Assembly (NCBI GenBank): GCA_900539865.1 | Contig: UQDS01000004.1 | Location: 62,001 to 126,000 of the forward strand | DNA length: 64,000 nt | Reading direction: 5' to 3' | From: an uncultured Mollicutes bacterium | Lineage (GTDB): Bacteria > Bacillota_I > Bacilli_A > RFN20 > CAG-288 | Part shown: positions 17,370-26,373 of the stretch, in pieces | Numbering within the stretch: the first letter of the stretch is position 1 | Layout: each line of letters begins with the position of its first letter | The notes under the pieces: generated by a model | Told to the model about the DNA's origin: nothing | The model's database searches: none | Seen by the model: the letters and a program-made list of their open reading frames with translations, nothing else | Made by a program: the position numbers and the translations under genes

Positions 17370-17398
17370 ATTATAGAGAAAAAGAGTTTATAAAGCAA
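17370..17398 (-). promoter_or_regulatory. promoter of coaX-pepV-trmB, nearly leaderless
   Basis: Minus strand: -35 TTGCTT (17393-17398), 17-bp spacer, -10 TATAAT (17370-17375). Predicted transcription start near 17363, with the ATG at 17360. Confidence 0.7.
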
Positions 17399-17403
17399 TG
17401 AAA

Positions 17404-19443
17404 CTATGAGAGGATATCAAGATTTAAATGTGAAAAATCAAGGGAAATACTACCTTCATAATCTGTTCTTAAATACTTGAGATTGAGTTGTTCTAAAGTG
17501 GAAATTGTCTCTTTGTTTGGGTGATGATAAAAATTGTTTTTGCCACAAGAAATAATCGAGAGATCAGGTTGTAGTCTTGCTAAAAATTCATAATCGGAAG
17601 AGGTGTTAGACCCATGGTGTCCGATCTTAAGAATGTCTGCGTGTAGTTGGGGGTTATCTACCATGATTTTCCGTTCAATGGATTTTGGTGCATCCCCCAT
17701 GATCAATATCTTATAGTTCAAAATTTGAAAACCGTAAACACCGGAGATGACATTCTCATCAGCATCGTCTAAAAAATATTTGTTATAGTTTTTTATTTGG
17801 ATTCCAGAGATATTTAACGTGTTGTCTATCGAAGATAAAAAGTCTTCTCGATAAAATACATCTCCGATAGAAAAATGATTTTGTAAACTTTCTAAAGCAC
17901 CATAATGATCATAATCTAGGTGAGTGATAATGACAGCGTCTAAGCTTTTTATTTTATTTTTTCGGAAAAAGGGAATGAGGCATTCAACTGCGATATCCAC
18001 GTTTGTTTTTCCTCCAGTGTCTATCAGAATATTTTTGTTTTTATAACGGATCAATGTGGCGTCTCCCTGATCGACATCAATAAAGACAATTTCATAATGT
18101 TGTTTGAAATCGGGTATAAAAATTAACGATGATATCACAGTGTTAATAACGATGAGTCTATTTGCTTTATTCCGAAGATTATAGTTCTTCATTACTTTAA
18201 TTGTTAAAAAGAAAAGATAATAGGAAAAGATAAAGTATAGAGGAATATCGCCGCTGACTAACATTGTTTCTTCCAGGTTGATTTGTTCAAAAATAGAGAG
18301 TGAAAAATGTATTGCTTTATTGAGAAAAAGAGCTGCTTGCGGTAAGAAAAAAAGTGATAAAGAAGCTAGAAAAATAAAGTGGGTCAGGGGAAACGATAGC
18401 AGTTGAATCGGCAAAGATAATAAAGAGACATAATAGTTTCTTTTTAAAAAGAGGGGGAGGAAGAAAAAATATATTTCAATCGAAAACCATAGTGAACGCC
18501 CTTTGTTCATCTCTTTGTTAGTCTTTTGTGTGATTCCTAAATATAAAAGAAAAGGAAAGGCATAATAAAATGCAGGAGATATGATTTGATAAGGTTCAAA
18601 AAATAAAAGAATAATCCCTGTCAGAGAAACCTGGTTTAAATAGGAAACCTTTATCTGTCTCATCAACAAGAATAACCTAATTATTTCTAATAATAAAATT
18701 CGTCGTATTGCAAATTTAAAGTTTGAAATGATAAGGAAAAAGCTTAAGACAAGCAGTTTGACCAGTATGAATTTCAAAGTGTGTTTTTCGGAAATTGCTT
18801 TTTCTATGAAGCGAAAAAGAAAAGAAAGATGAAAACCAGAAAGAGCAAATGTTTGTATGAGATTTAGCATGTAGAGGCTATTATAATTTTCTAATTCGTA
18901 TAAAGATTCCCCAAAAAGCAAGGAGGCATAAATCAGTTTGCTTTCTTTATCTGCATAAGAAAAAATAACATTTTTCCAGGGGTCAAAATGAATAGGATTT
19001 TGAAAAATGATGTCACATGTTCCTTTTATTTCAAAAAAAGTCCCCTGTGAATGAAGATAGTCCTCAAAATCAAATCCGGATTCATAATGATAAAAAGATA
19101 GTGGTGTGACATTTCCCTTCATTTTGACAAGGGAGAAAAGGCTTATGTTATTATCTTTACACTTTACATAATATTTCCCTCTCCAGGTCAGTAAGAGAAA
19201 ATAATTATCGCGTGATCGTGTTACTATCCCCATCATTTCTTTGGATGACGTCGATCCTTTGGGAAAGAAAAAAGCAAGAACAAAGCCAAGAATGAGAAAA
19301 GCAATTGTCCAATAGATTTGCTTCTTTTGCGTTTTCCTTTTTAGCAACAGAAAGAAAAGAGGAAAATAAATTAAGAGTATTAAAACGGAATAAATACCAG
19401 ATAAAATGCCGATGATAAAAGAAAGAAAAAGCAAGAAGAACAT
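17404..19443 (-). CDS. comEC: DNA uptake channel protein ComEC/Rec2
   Basis: A 679-residue polytopic membrane protein. About ten membrane segments span residues 1-410, with the OB-like domain near 60-150 (GIVTRSRDNYFLLLTWRGKYYVK) and the competence domain (YMLNLIQTFALSGFHLSFLF). The C-terminal third is a metallo-beta-lactamase domain (FIDVDQGDATLIRYKNKNILIDTG; THLDYDHYGAL; IGHHGSNTS). ComEC carries single-stranded DNA across the membrane during natural transformation. Its ATG overlaps the comEA stop as TGATG. The metal site is intact, so nuclease activity on incoming DNA is plausible. Confidence 0.93.
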   Translation of the reverse strand: MFFLLFLSFIIGILSGIYSVLILLIYFPLFFLLLKRKTQKKQIYWTIAFLILGFVLAFFFPKGSTSSKEMMGIVTRSRDNYFLLLTWRGKYYVKCKDNNISLFSLVKMKGNVTPLSFYHYESGFDFEDYLHSQGTFFEIKGTCDIIFQNPIHFDPWKNVIFSYADKESKLIYASLLFGESLYELENYNSLYMLNLIQTFALSGFHLSFLFRFIEKAISEKHTLKFILVKLLVLSFFLIISNFKFAIRRILLLEIIRLFLLMRQIKVSYLNQVSLTGIILLFFEPYQIISPAFYYAFPFLLYLGITQKTNKEMNKGRSLWFSIEIYFFFLPLFLKRNYYVSLLSLPIQLLSFPLTHFIFLASLSLFFLPQAALFLNKAIHFSLSIFEQINLEETMLVSGDIPLYFIFSYYLFFLTIKVMKNYNLRNKANRLIVINTVISSLIFIPDFKQHYEIVFIDVDQGDATLIRYKNKNILIDTGGKTNVDIAVECLIPFFRKNKIKSLDAVIITHLDYDHYGALESLQNHFSIGDVFYREDFLSSIDNTLNISGIQIKNYNKYFLDDADENVISGVYGFQILNYKILIMGDAPKSIERKIMVDNPQLHADILKIGHHGSNTSSDYEFLARLQPDLSIISCGKNNFYHHPNKETISTLEQLNLKYLRTDYEGSISLDFSHLNLDILS

Positions 19444-19979
19444 CAGGAGATGCAGATTTTATTTTTTACTTTTTCAAAAGTGGCTTGACCAATACCTTTT
19501 ACATCTAAAATATCTTCGATTGCCTTAAAGGTAGCAATGGTGCGTCTATAAACGACTAAATTGCTTGCTTGTGCATCATTAAAACCAATTTCAGTCAGCT
19601 CGTTTTCAGGGGCAATATTCACATTCACTTTGACAAAAGTTTGCTCTGCGCAAATATCAGGAGCTTTAAATAATGGAGGGATGTAAAAAGAAGTTCTTTT
19701 TCCAATTTCCAAAGAAGGATCATAAGCAGAATCATCCGCGTTTTCTGTGGCGCCTCCTGCTTTTTCTAATAATTGCCCTAATGTGTTGTCTGTATACATC
19801 AAATATTCTCCGGGGTGATTTACCTCTCCGGATATATCGATTTTAACAGTGTTTTCGCCCACTACTTCCGTTGTTGGTTGACCATTAAGACTAGTATCAG
19901 GATTAACATATTTATCTAATGAAGACATAAGAAAAAGGCCAACGATTGTAACAACAATACCTATGATAATGATTTTCAT
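19443..19979 (-). CDS. comEA: competence DNA receptor ComEA
   Basis: A 178-residue membrane-anchored DNA-binding protein. One N-terminal membrane segment (IIIIGIVVTIVGLFLM) is followed by an SLBB domain (VKIDISGEVNHPGEYLM, LLEKAGGATENADDS) and a C-terminal helix-hairpin-helix pair (VNVNIAPENELTEIGFNDAQASNLVVYR, DILDVKGIGQATFEKVK). The start is set by AAGGAGGTACAATTCC; in-frame codons upstream fall inside an inverted repeat. It binds double-stranded DNA at the cell surface and hands it to ComEC. Confidence 0.93.
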   Translation of the reverse strand: MKIIIIGIVVTIVGLFLMSSLDKYVNPDTSLNGQPTTEVVGENTVKIDISGEVNHPGEYLMYTDNTLGQLLEKAGGATENADDSAYDPSLEIGKRTSFYIPPLFKAPDICAEQTFVKVNVNIAPENELTEIGFNDAQASNLVVYRRTIATFKAIEDILDVKGIGQATFEKVKNKICIS

Positions 19980-19993
19980 GGAATTGTACCTCC

Positions 19994-20016
19994 TTACCAT
20001 TTATTGGATATGGTAA
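19994..20016 (-). promoter_or_regulatory. inverted repeat in the comEA leader
   Basis: TTACCAT-N9-ATGGTAA, a perfect 7-bp repeat whose inner end touches the comEA Shine-Dalgarno sequence. It could be an operator or an RNA hairpin that limits ribosome access. Confidence 0.45.
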
Positions 20017-20055
20017 AGAGAGCTTTACAATAATTGGCCTTTAATTTTTAGTTAG

Positions 20056-20535
20056 TTATTTGGATTCGTCTAAGATTTCTAAAATTTCAAGTTTGTAAAC
20101 ACGAGGGGCGTTGACAGTGACAATGTCACCAACCTTATGCTGAAGCACAGCTTCACCGATAGGAGAAGCGTTAGAAATTTCTAATTTCATCGGGTTAGCA
20201 GCAGAAGCGCCGACAATGCTGAATTCATATTCTTTTCCAGTCTCAGTGTTTCTAGCTCTGACTCTAGAACCGACATGGACAATTGTATTATCTAAAGCGG
20301 TATCGACGATGGTGGCGTGATCGATTTGATATTGAAGCATGCTGATACGCGCTTTGATGCTGTCGGTCTTTTCTTTCGCGGCATCATAATCACTATTTTC
20401 GCTTAAGTCGCCTTGCGAACGGGCAAAGTTGAGTTCTTCAAATGCTTTAGGAAGTTCAACCTGGGTTAATTCATCTAATTCAGCTTGAAGCTTTTCATAA
20501 TTTTTACGGGTTAAAATGTTTTCGTTATCAGACAT
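20056..20535 (-). CDS. greA: transcription elongation factor GreA
   Basis: A 159-residue factor that rescues backtracked RNA polymerase. The N-terminal antiparallel coiled coil includes the functional acidic tip in ARSQGDLSENSDYDAAKE. The C-terminal FKBP-like domain has HVGSRVRARNTETGKEYEFSIVG and ASPIGEAVLQHKVGDIV. Normal length. A weak promoter (-10 TATAAT at 20566-20571, poor -35 TTAGGA at 20589-20594) precedes the AAAGGAG site. comEA follows 76 nt downstream and may be read through from here. Confidence 0.97.
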   Translation of the reverse strand: MSDNENILTRKNYEKLQAELDELTQVELPKAFEELNFARSQGDLSENSDYDAAKEKTDSIKARISMLQYQIDHATIVDTALDNTIVHVGSRVRARNTETGKEYEFSIVGASAANPMKLEISNASPIGEAVLQHKVGDIVTVNAPRVYKLEILEILDESK

Positions 20536-20565
20536 GTCAAAAGTCTCCTTTCAAAGGCAATGTAT

Positions 20566-20594
20566 ATTATACAACATTTTTTAATCATTCCTAA
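20566..20594 (-). promoter_or_regulatory. possible greA promoter
   Basis: Minus strand: -10 TATAAT (20566-20571), 17-bp spacer, weak -35 TTAGGA (20589-20594). Confidence 0.45.
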
Positions 20595-20670
20595 CGAAAA
20601 ATGAAAATATGTTAATCCTAAAAAAGATTCCTAAAGTAAGCACGAAGGATAAAAAAAGTATCGGCCATAA

Positions 20671-20710
20671 AAAGAAGAAGCATTCCGGGTAATATAAGTC
20701 CGGAATGCTT
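20671..20710 (-). terminator. terminator of the beta-galactosidase operon
   Basis: Minus strand: AGCATTCCGG and CCGGAATGCT pair perfectly over 10 bp and are followed by TCTTCTTTTTAT. Confidence 0.85.
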
Positions 20711-20716
20711 TATCTA

Positions 20717-23700
20717 TTAATCCTCTATTTTTATCAATAACGCACCAGTATAGGTCTTGTATTTTCCGCGGTATTGTGGGTGAATTCTAGCGCCCCAGGA
20801 ATTATCGCTGCCCACACCTTTATTAAAGCAAGAAATCGTAAGATAGTTTTGAGAAGGAGTTGGAAGCTGCTCTTTTCTTTGTGCATTTTCAATCTCTTGT
20901 GCGCTATAGGGTAAGTATTTGAATTGGAAGGTTTTACCTAAAGCATAGAAAGAAAGTTTTTTGCCGTGCATTGGAACGGATACTCTTCTTGCAAATAGAT
21001 GATTTCCACATTCTTGAGGAATGGAGTAATTGACATATTCTTCTTTGGACGTGGAAGAATATGTTCCGTAGGGGATACCAAGATAACGGTCGATATAAGT
21101 GTCTTCTTTTCCTAAAGCGACATATTCAAATTGATTAAATTCCTTTTCTAATGGGAAACATAATCCGATGATGGAAGGTGGAGTGATAAACATTCTCTTA
21201 TGATATTTGTATTCTATCTTGAGAGTGCAATCGGAATAAATTGTATAATACTCAGTAAAAAAGCTGACGCGGTTTCCGATGAGGAATGTGTGTACTAGTT
21301 TTATTTTCACCTCATCCTCTGTCTGCTTAATTATTTTGAAATGACACTTTATCGGAAGCAAGACTGGATTAGAATTTGAACCCTGATAAGCGTTGTTTAA
21401 GAAGCTTTCGATTGTTCTATCATTGTCACAGTTTGGACGGAATAAGGTAGGAGTGACACGTTTTTGTAAATATTGTTTTCCGCGATAGGAGATGGATTCC
21501 AATCCGCCGTCACCCGTAAAAGGAGTATAGAAAGAAATAAGAAAATCATCTTTTTTAACGCTGAGATGATATACCGATTCAAAAACTTGAAGTCCACCTT
21601 TATTTTGATGTTCTTCCAAAATGACATTTTCTTCAAGAGGATGGAATAAGGAAGACGTTTCTGTGAGTAAAACGGTTCCTTTTTCCACGCCGTCTTCCCT
21701 GTATTTTTTGATAATAGATACTACGGCGACATAGTCTTTTTTCGGATCATAAGGATAAGAAGGAACGACAACTAATTTGCTTTCTTGCGGCTTTACCACC
21801 GGTTCTGCATCATAGCATTTTACTTCTTTCCCATCTTCTAACAATTGATAATGGAACGTGAGATCTTTGGTATCTTTAAAATTGCGATTGTTATCGATAA
21901 AGAAACCAGAATTGGTGATGTGAATTTTAATCTTTGAATAGTGATAGGCGACCGTTTTTGATTTTGAGGTATCATTCTTCTCGGAGGTTAAAATTCCATT
22001 GGCACAAAAGTTGTTATCATTCGGATAATCGCCAAAATCTCCGCCGAAATGATAAACACCATTTTTTAGAATACCTTGATCTAAAAAATCCCAAATAAAG
22101 CCGAGCATGAAGGAAGGATATTTGTCAACAAGGGCAAGATATTCATCTAAATTTCCAGTGGAATTACCCATGGAATGAGCATATTCACAGAGCATAAAAG
22201 GTTTATCTTTTTGCTGCTTCATTATTTTTTTACATTGCTTTGGCGAAGGATACATACGAGAAGTCACATCGCTTAGATGGGAATAAGAAGGATCGAAACT
22301 ACAACCTTCATAATGGATAAAGCGCGAAGAATCACGATTTTTTAACGCTTGATAAAGCGCTTGTAAATTTTTTCCTACATAGGATTCGTTTCCTAACGAC
22401 CAGGAGATGATAGAAGGGTGGTTTTTATCTCTTTCTAACATTGATAGACCGCGTTTAATGGTGAAATCAAGATAACGCGCATCATCTCCGGGAAGACATT
22501 TTTCGCTGATGTCTTTTTCTTTTCTAGCGACAAGTTTTGTCCATGTGCCATGCGTTTCAATCGCGGTTTCATCCATGACAAGAATACCTAAATCATCGCA
22601 GATGTCATAAAGTTCTACACAATTGGGATAGTGGGAGAGTCTCACCGCATTGATGTTGTTTCGCTTCATGAAAAGCAGATCTTCTTTGAGGACATCCTCG
22701 GGCATATAACGACCAGTTTTAGAAAAGAATTCATGGCGGTTGACACCATAAAGGACCAAGCGTTTTCCGTTGAGAAGAACTTGGTTTTCTTTGACATCGA
22801 TACGGCGAAAACCAATCTTTAAATGAGTGGTTTCTATTTCTTTTCCACAGTCGAGCAAGGTGATATCAAGGCTGTAAATGTTGGGTTCTTCATCGCTCCA
22901 TGGCAAGACGTCTCTTATGTCTTTTTGATATTCTACTTTACCATTGATAAAAGGAATTGTTTCGTAAATAATATCTTTAAAATTAAGGGTTAATCGTAAG
23001 TTTAAAGAAAGATTATCTTTCGGGTTAGAAACACTAGCTTTCAAGTGAAGATCGCCGGTTTTTAAGTCTTCTTTTAAGAGGGATAAATTTTCGACATCTT
23101 CTAAATGAGTGTGTGGAAGAACAAGCAAATTGACATCGCGGTGGATACCAGATAATCTCCACATATCTTGATCAGTTACCCAAGAGGAGAAACTGTATTT
23201 AAAAACAATAAAAGTCAAACGGTTGATACCGTTTTTAATGTATTTTGTAATGTCAAAGAGAGAACGTGTGTAGTTCTTACTGGAATAGCCTACATATTCT
23301 CCGTTGACAAGAACATATAAAGCAGATTCAAATCCGTGGAATTCTAAAATATAATCCTTGTCTTTTTCCTTAAAGATATTGAGGTCTTTACAATAGATTC
23401 CACAAGGGTTATCCAAGGGAAGTTCGTCATATTTCAAATCTTCTTTTCCGTCCCAAGGATACATTTGATTCACGTATTGAGGTGTTCCATAACCATGGAA
23501 TTCCATGTGGGAGGGAACTTCAATCTTTGACAGGTGATCGATGTTGAAAGTTTCTTTTAAGTAATCGTCTTTTAATTGATGAACATACAAAAAAGAATAA
23601 TCTCCATTCAGAGAAGTGCGGTTATCGATACCGTGTGTATAAGACTCTAAATAAGCGGTGTCTTTTAATAGGTGTTCACCTTCAATCGGTTGGTTTAATT

Positions 23701-23719
23701 TTGTTAAATCGATAATCAT
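20717..23719 (-). CDS. GH2 beta-galactosidase (LacZ family)
   Basis: A 1000-residue cytoplasmic GH2 enzyme with the five-domain layout of LacZ. The jelly roll near the N-terminus has LEFHGFESALYVLVNGEYVGYSS (shortened motif VNGEYVGYS). The barrel has YGVNRHEFFSKTGR, RLSHYPN, the acid/base Glu445 in SLGNES and the nucleophile Glu512 in CEYAHSMGNSTGN. The C-terminal bgal_small_N domain has VSVPMHGKKLSFYALG. It hydrolyses terminal beta-galactosides such as lactose. Its start overlaps the TetR-family gene stop by four bases (ATGA), so both form one operon. No permease lies nearby, so sugar entry must come from elsewhere. Confidence 0.93.
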   Translation of the reverse strand: MIIDLTKLNQPIEGEHLLKDTAYLESYTHGIDNRTSLNGDYSFLYVHQLKDDYLKETFNIDHLSKIEVPSHMEFHGYGTPQYVNQMYPWDGKEDLKYDELPLDNPCGIYCKDLNIFKEKDKDYILEFHGFESALYVLVNGEYVGYSSKNYTRSLFDITKYIKNGINRLTFIVFKYSFSSWVTDQDMWRLSGIHRDVNLLVLPHTHLEDVENLSLLKEDLKTGDLHLKASVSNPKDNLSLNLRLTLNFKDIIYETIPFINGKVEYQKDIRDVLPWSDEEPNIYSLDITLLDCGKEIETTHLKIGFRRIDVKENQVLLNGKRLVLYGVNRHEFFSKTGRYMPEDVLKEDLLFMKRNNINAVRLSHYPNCVELYDICDDLGILVMDETAIETHGTWTKLVARKEKDISEKCLPGDDARYLDFTIKRGLSMLERDKNHPSIISWSLGNESYVGKNLQALYQALKNRDSSRFIHYEGCSFDPSYSHLSDVTSRMYPSPKQCKKIMKQQKDKPFMLCEYAHSMGNSTGNLDEYLALVDKYPSFMLGFIWDFLDQGILKNGVYHFGGDFGDYPNDNNFCANGILTSEKNDTSKSKTVAYHYSKIKIHITNSGFFIDNNRNFKDTKDLTFHYQLLEDGKEVKCYDAEPVVKPQESKLVVVPSYPYDPKKDYVAVVSIIKKYREDGVEKGTVLLTETSSLFHPLEENVILEEHQNKGGLQVFESVYHLSVKKDDFLISFYTPFTGDGGLESISYRGKQYLQKRVTPTLFRPNCDNDRTIESFLNNAYQGSNSNPVLLPIKCHFKIIKQTEDEVKIKLVHTFLIGNRVSFFTEYYTIYSDCTLKIEYKYHKRMFITPPSIIGLCFPLEKEFNQFEYVALGKEDTYIDRYLGIPYGTYSSTSKEEYVNYSIPQECGNHLFARRVSVPMHGKKLSFYALGKTFQFKYLPYSAQEIENAQRKEQLPTPSQNYLTISCFNKGVGSDNSWGARIHPQYRGKYKTYTGALLIKIED

Positions 23720-24291
23720 ATAGATTCTTTTCCTTTTTTTGTACTGATACCTTCGATAATGATGAGGACGCTTTTGGAAATGGAATCGCGATAGGTAATG
23801 TGATTCTCTTTCAAAAAGTCTTTTTCGTAAGTCATCTGAATCGCGTGAAGCAATAATTTCATGATTAAGGGATTGGGGTAAAGTTCATCGAATACCCCTT
23901 CTTGTTTTCCCTGTGTCAATAAACGATCCACGCATTCCCATTGAGCTGTGTATTCCTGTAGAATCAATTGAGATAGCGCAGGATAATATTCACGAATATC
24001 AATTGCTGTTTCCATGGAGATACGCCCTTCATATTTACTTCTAGTATTTAAGATAGCTATAAGTTTCATTTTCGTTGAGAGAAGATCATCTTTCAATATC
24101 TTATGTTGTTCTTCGTGAACAGATTCAAAGTTATCGGTAATAAATTCTTTAAAGATATCTTCTTTGCTAGGAAAATATTTGTATATTGTCTTTTTTGACA
24201 TCGATAATTCCCGGGCGATATCATCTACTTTAAAGTTAAAACCATATTTTCCAAAAAGGTTGATTGTTGCATTGATGATTCGTTCTTTCAT
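23716..24291 (-). CDS. TetR-family transcriptional regulator
   Basis: A 191-residue regulator. The N-terminal helix-turn-helix is typical of TetR: INATINLFGKYGFNFKVDDIA then LSMSKKTIYKYFPSKEDIF. The C-terminal ligand domain (50-191) is not recognised. MKERIINA is taken as the start because GGGAGAATTGT precedes it; the longer form lacks a site. It is co-transcribed with the downstream GH2 gene. A palindrome overlapping its own -10 box suggests that it represses itself and the beta-galactosidase, with an unknown inducer. Confidence 0.9.
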   Translation of the reverse strand: MKERIINATINLFGKYGFNFKVDDIARELSMSKKTIYKYFPSKEDIFKEFITDNFESVHEEQHKILKDDLLSTKMKLIAILNTRSKYEGRISMETAIDIREYYPALSQLILQEYTAQWECVDRLLTQGKQEGVFDELYPNPLIMKLLLHAIQMTYEKDFLKENHITYRDSISKSVLIIIEGISTKKGKESI

Positions 24292-24323
24292 ACAATTCTC
24301 CCTTGGTAAAACCAAATTCAATT

Positions 24324-24337
24324 TTGAGTTTACTCAA
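24324..24337 (-). promoter_or_regulatory. palindromic operator, probably for the TetR regulator
   Basis: TTGAGT-TT-ACTCAA, perfect over 6+6 bases and flanked by further A/T symmetry. It starts where the -10 box ends. A related TTGAGTCAA lies at 24357-24365 across the -35 box. Confidence 0.7.
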
Positions 24338-24365
24338 TTTTAGTTTTTAGAAAAGCTTGAGTCAA
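24337..24365 (-). promoter_or_regulatory. promoter of tetR-GH2 operon
   Basis: Minus strand: -35 TTGACT (24360-24365), 17-bp spacer, -10 TAAAAT (24337-24342). The remaining gap to 24625 is AT-rich; a TATAAT near 24574-24579 may serve the plus-strand kinase gene but has no good -35. Confidence 0.75.
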
Positions 24366-24625
24366 TTAAAGATAACGGATTTTAGAGCATTTTAGGGTAA
24401 AGAAAAGAACAAAACATAACATAACAAGTGATAAAAGCTTAAGCAAAAGCTATTTATGCTCAAAAATGCCCCGCTATGCCTAAAAGCTTTCAAAAGATTA
24501 CTTTTGTATAGACAAAACATAGTGAGAGTGTTCATTTTGTATAAATATGCTTTCATTATCAAGAGAAACAACATATAATGAAATACCCTTATATGTAACC
24601 GCTTAACTAAAAGGAGTTTATGAAT

Positions 24626-26263
24626 ATGAAAACAACATTAAATGCAAAAAAAGGAACAACCCCACTTTCTTATCTCAGTCCGGAAGACAGCAAAAAATAT
24701 ATCTGCTGTAAGATCAACGGACGCATCAGGGAATTGAACACTCCCTTTGATGAGAACGGAGAAGTTGAGGTGGAATATCTTGACCTTACAGATTCCGATG
24801 CTACTAGAATCTATACAACAAGCTTACGTTATCTTGTCGCTTGGGCTGTTAAGGAAGTTAATCCGAAATTGCACGTGCGTTTCTTCTACAATATCTCTCG
24901 TTGTCTCTTTGCGAAAGTAATGTATCCTAAGAATTTTAAGGTTACCAATTCTTTTGTCAAAAAAGTTGAGGCGAAGATGAGACAGCTTGTTGACTTGGAT
25001 ATTCCCTTTACACGCACTCGTTTGTCCAAACAGGAAGCTTTGCAGCGCTATAAAGCGGATCATCGCAATGATAAGATCAATGTTTTACGTTATCGCAGTG
25101 AAAACTTTGTTCACCTTTATGAAACGAAACACGGCGATATGGAGTACAACGATTACCTCTATGGTTTGATGGTCCCTTCTTCTGGATATTTAAATAAATT
25201 CGCTCTTCGCTTTTACATCCCCGGTTTCTTAATCCAGGTTCCTCGCGCCGAATGCAACGGCGAAATCCCGCCGTTCTCTGATGAACTCAAGTTCGCTACT
25301 TCCCTTGCATCGACTTCTCGTTGGGCTGAAAACAACGAGCTTTCCACAGCGAGTGATATCAACCGTTTCCTCAAGGAATATGGTTCCATGGCGTTGATCA
25401 ACTTATCTGAAGCACGTGTCAACAACATGTTGTCTGATTTAGGCGCGGACATTGTCAACAGAAGCGATACTATCCGTTTGATTTGTGTCGCTGGTCCTAG
25501 TTCCAGCGGTAAGACTTCCTTTGCCAATCGATTGTTATATGAATTGATGTCGAGAGGTTTACGCCCGATTCGTATCTCTATCGACAATTTCTATATTCCT
25601 AAGGGTGAGCTCCCTGAAGGAACGGATATCGAATCGATTGAAGCTTTGGATTTAGATTATTTCAACGACTTCATCACCAAACTTATTCAAGGCGAATCTG
25701 TTCCGAATCCAGTCTATGACTTCAAGAGTGCGAAGAGAACATTCTTAAAACCGATCAGCCTTGCGGAAAATCAACCGATTATTATCGAAGGTATTCACGC
25801 GTTGAATAACAAGATGACAGCAGGTATTCCTGACTATCAGAAGTATAAGATTTATATCGCTCCGCAACCGCAAGTCAATATCGATAACCATTCACCGATT
25901 TCGATGACAGATATGAGACTCTTACGCCGTATTGCAAGAGACTCTCGCACGAGAGGTTCTTCTGCTGCTGAGACTATCGACATGTGGCCGAATGTCAGAA
26001 ACGGTGAATTCAATTATATTTATCCTACCCAGGAAAACGCAGACTTTGTCTTCGATTCCTTCTTACCTTATGAACCTTGTGTTTTAAGAAATATCGTCTT
26101 GCCTCAATTAGAAGCTATCAAACCGGATGATGCGCAATATCTTACTGCACAAAGATTAAAATCTTTGGTTCGTTATTTCTTGCCAGTCAAGATTGATGAC
26201 ATCCCCTGCAATTCTTTAATGAGAGAATTTGTCGGAGGATCCTCTTTCAAAGACGCCCGTTAA
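24626..26263 (+). CDS. uridine kinase-like nucleoside kinase with N-terminal TGS/tRNA-synthetase-like domain
   Basis: A 545-residue protein. The first 220 residues resemble the TGS and second additional domain of threonyl-tRNA synthetase (YICCKINGRIRELNTPFD; LFAKVMYPKNF; NDYLYGLMVPSSGYL). The second half is a phosphoribulokinase/uridine kinase with P-loop GPSSSGKTSFANRL, then ISIDNFYIPKGELP, DYFNDF and IIEGIHALNN. This fusion is widespread in Firmicutes and annotated as nucleoside kinase; the real substrate is not settled. The second of two in-frame ATGs is chosen, because AAAGGAG sits 9 nt before it but only 3 nt before the first. Confidence 0.85.
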   Translation: MKTTLNAKKGTTPLSYLSPEDSKKYICCKINGRIRELNTPFDENGEVEVEYLDLTDSDATRIYTTSLRYLVAWAVKEVNPKLHVRFFYNISRCLFAKVMYPKNFKVTNSFVKKVEAKMRQLVDLDIPFTRTRLSKQEALQRYKADHRNDKINVLRYRSENFVHLYETKHGDMEYNDYLYGLMVPSSGYLNKFALRFYIPGFLIQVPRAECNGEIPPFSDELKFATSLASTSRWAENNELSTASDINRFLKEYGSMALINLSEARVNNMLSDLGADIVNRSDTIRLICVAGPSSSGKTSFANRLLYELMSRGLRPIRISIDNFYIPKGELPEGTDIESIEALDLDYFNDFITKLIQGESVPNPVYDFKSAKRTFLKPISLAENQPIIIEGIHALNNKMTAGIPDYQKYKIYIAPQPQVNIDNHSPISMTDMRLLRRIARDSRTRGSSAAETIDMWPNVRNGEFNYIYPTQENADFVFDSFLPYEPCVLRNIVLPQLEAIKPDDAQYLTAQRLKSLVRYFLPVKIDDIPCNSLMREFVGGSSFKDAR

Positions 26264-26271
26264 ATTTAGAC

Positions 26272-26302
26272 TCCTCAATGCTTCTGCGTTGAGGAATTTT
26301 TA
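26272..26302 (+). terminator. terminator of the nucleoside kinase gene
   Basis: CCTCAATGC-TTCT-GCGTTGAGG followed by AATTTTT. Confidence 0.85.
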
Positions 26303-26304
26303 AA

Positions 26305-26332
26305 TGAAAAAAAGGCCTGCAATCGCAGGCCT
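26305..26332 (-). terminator. terminator of the cold-shock gene
   Basis: Minus strand: AGGCCTGC-GATT-GCAGGCCT, an 8-bp perfect GC-rich stem followed by seven T. Confidence 0.9.
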
Positions 26333-26373
26333 ACTTAGTCTTCCGATATTAAACGACTAAGGTTTATCGTTGA

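Noticed and set aside
24392..24574. 60-codon minus-strand frame upstream of the nucleoside kinase
   Set aside because: No ribosome binding site, no family pattern, and it lies across the likely promoter region of the plus-strand gene.
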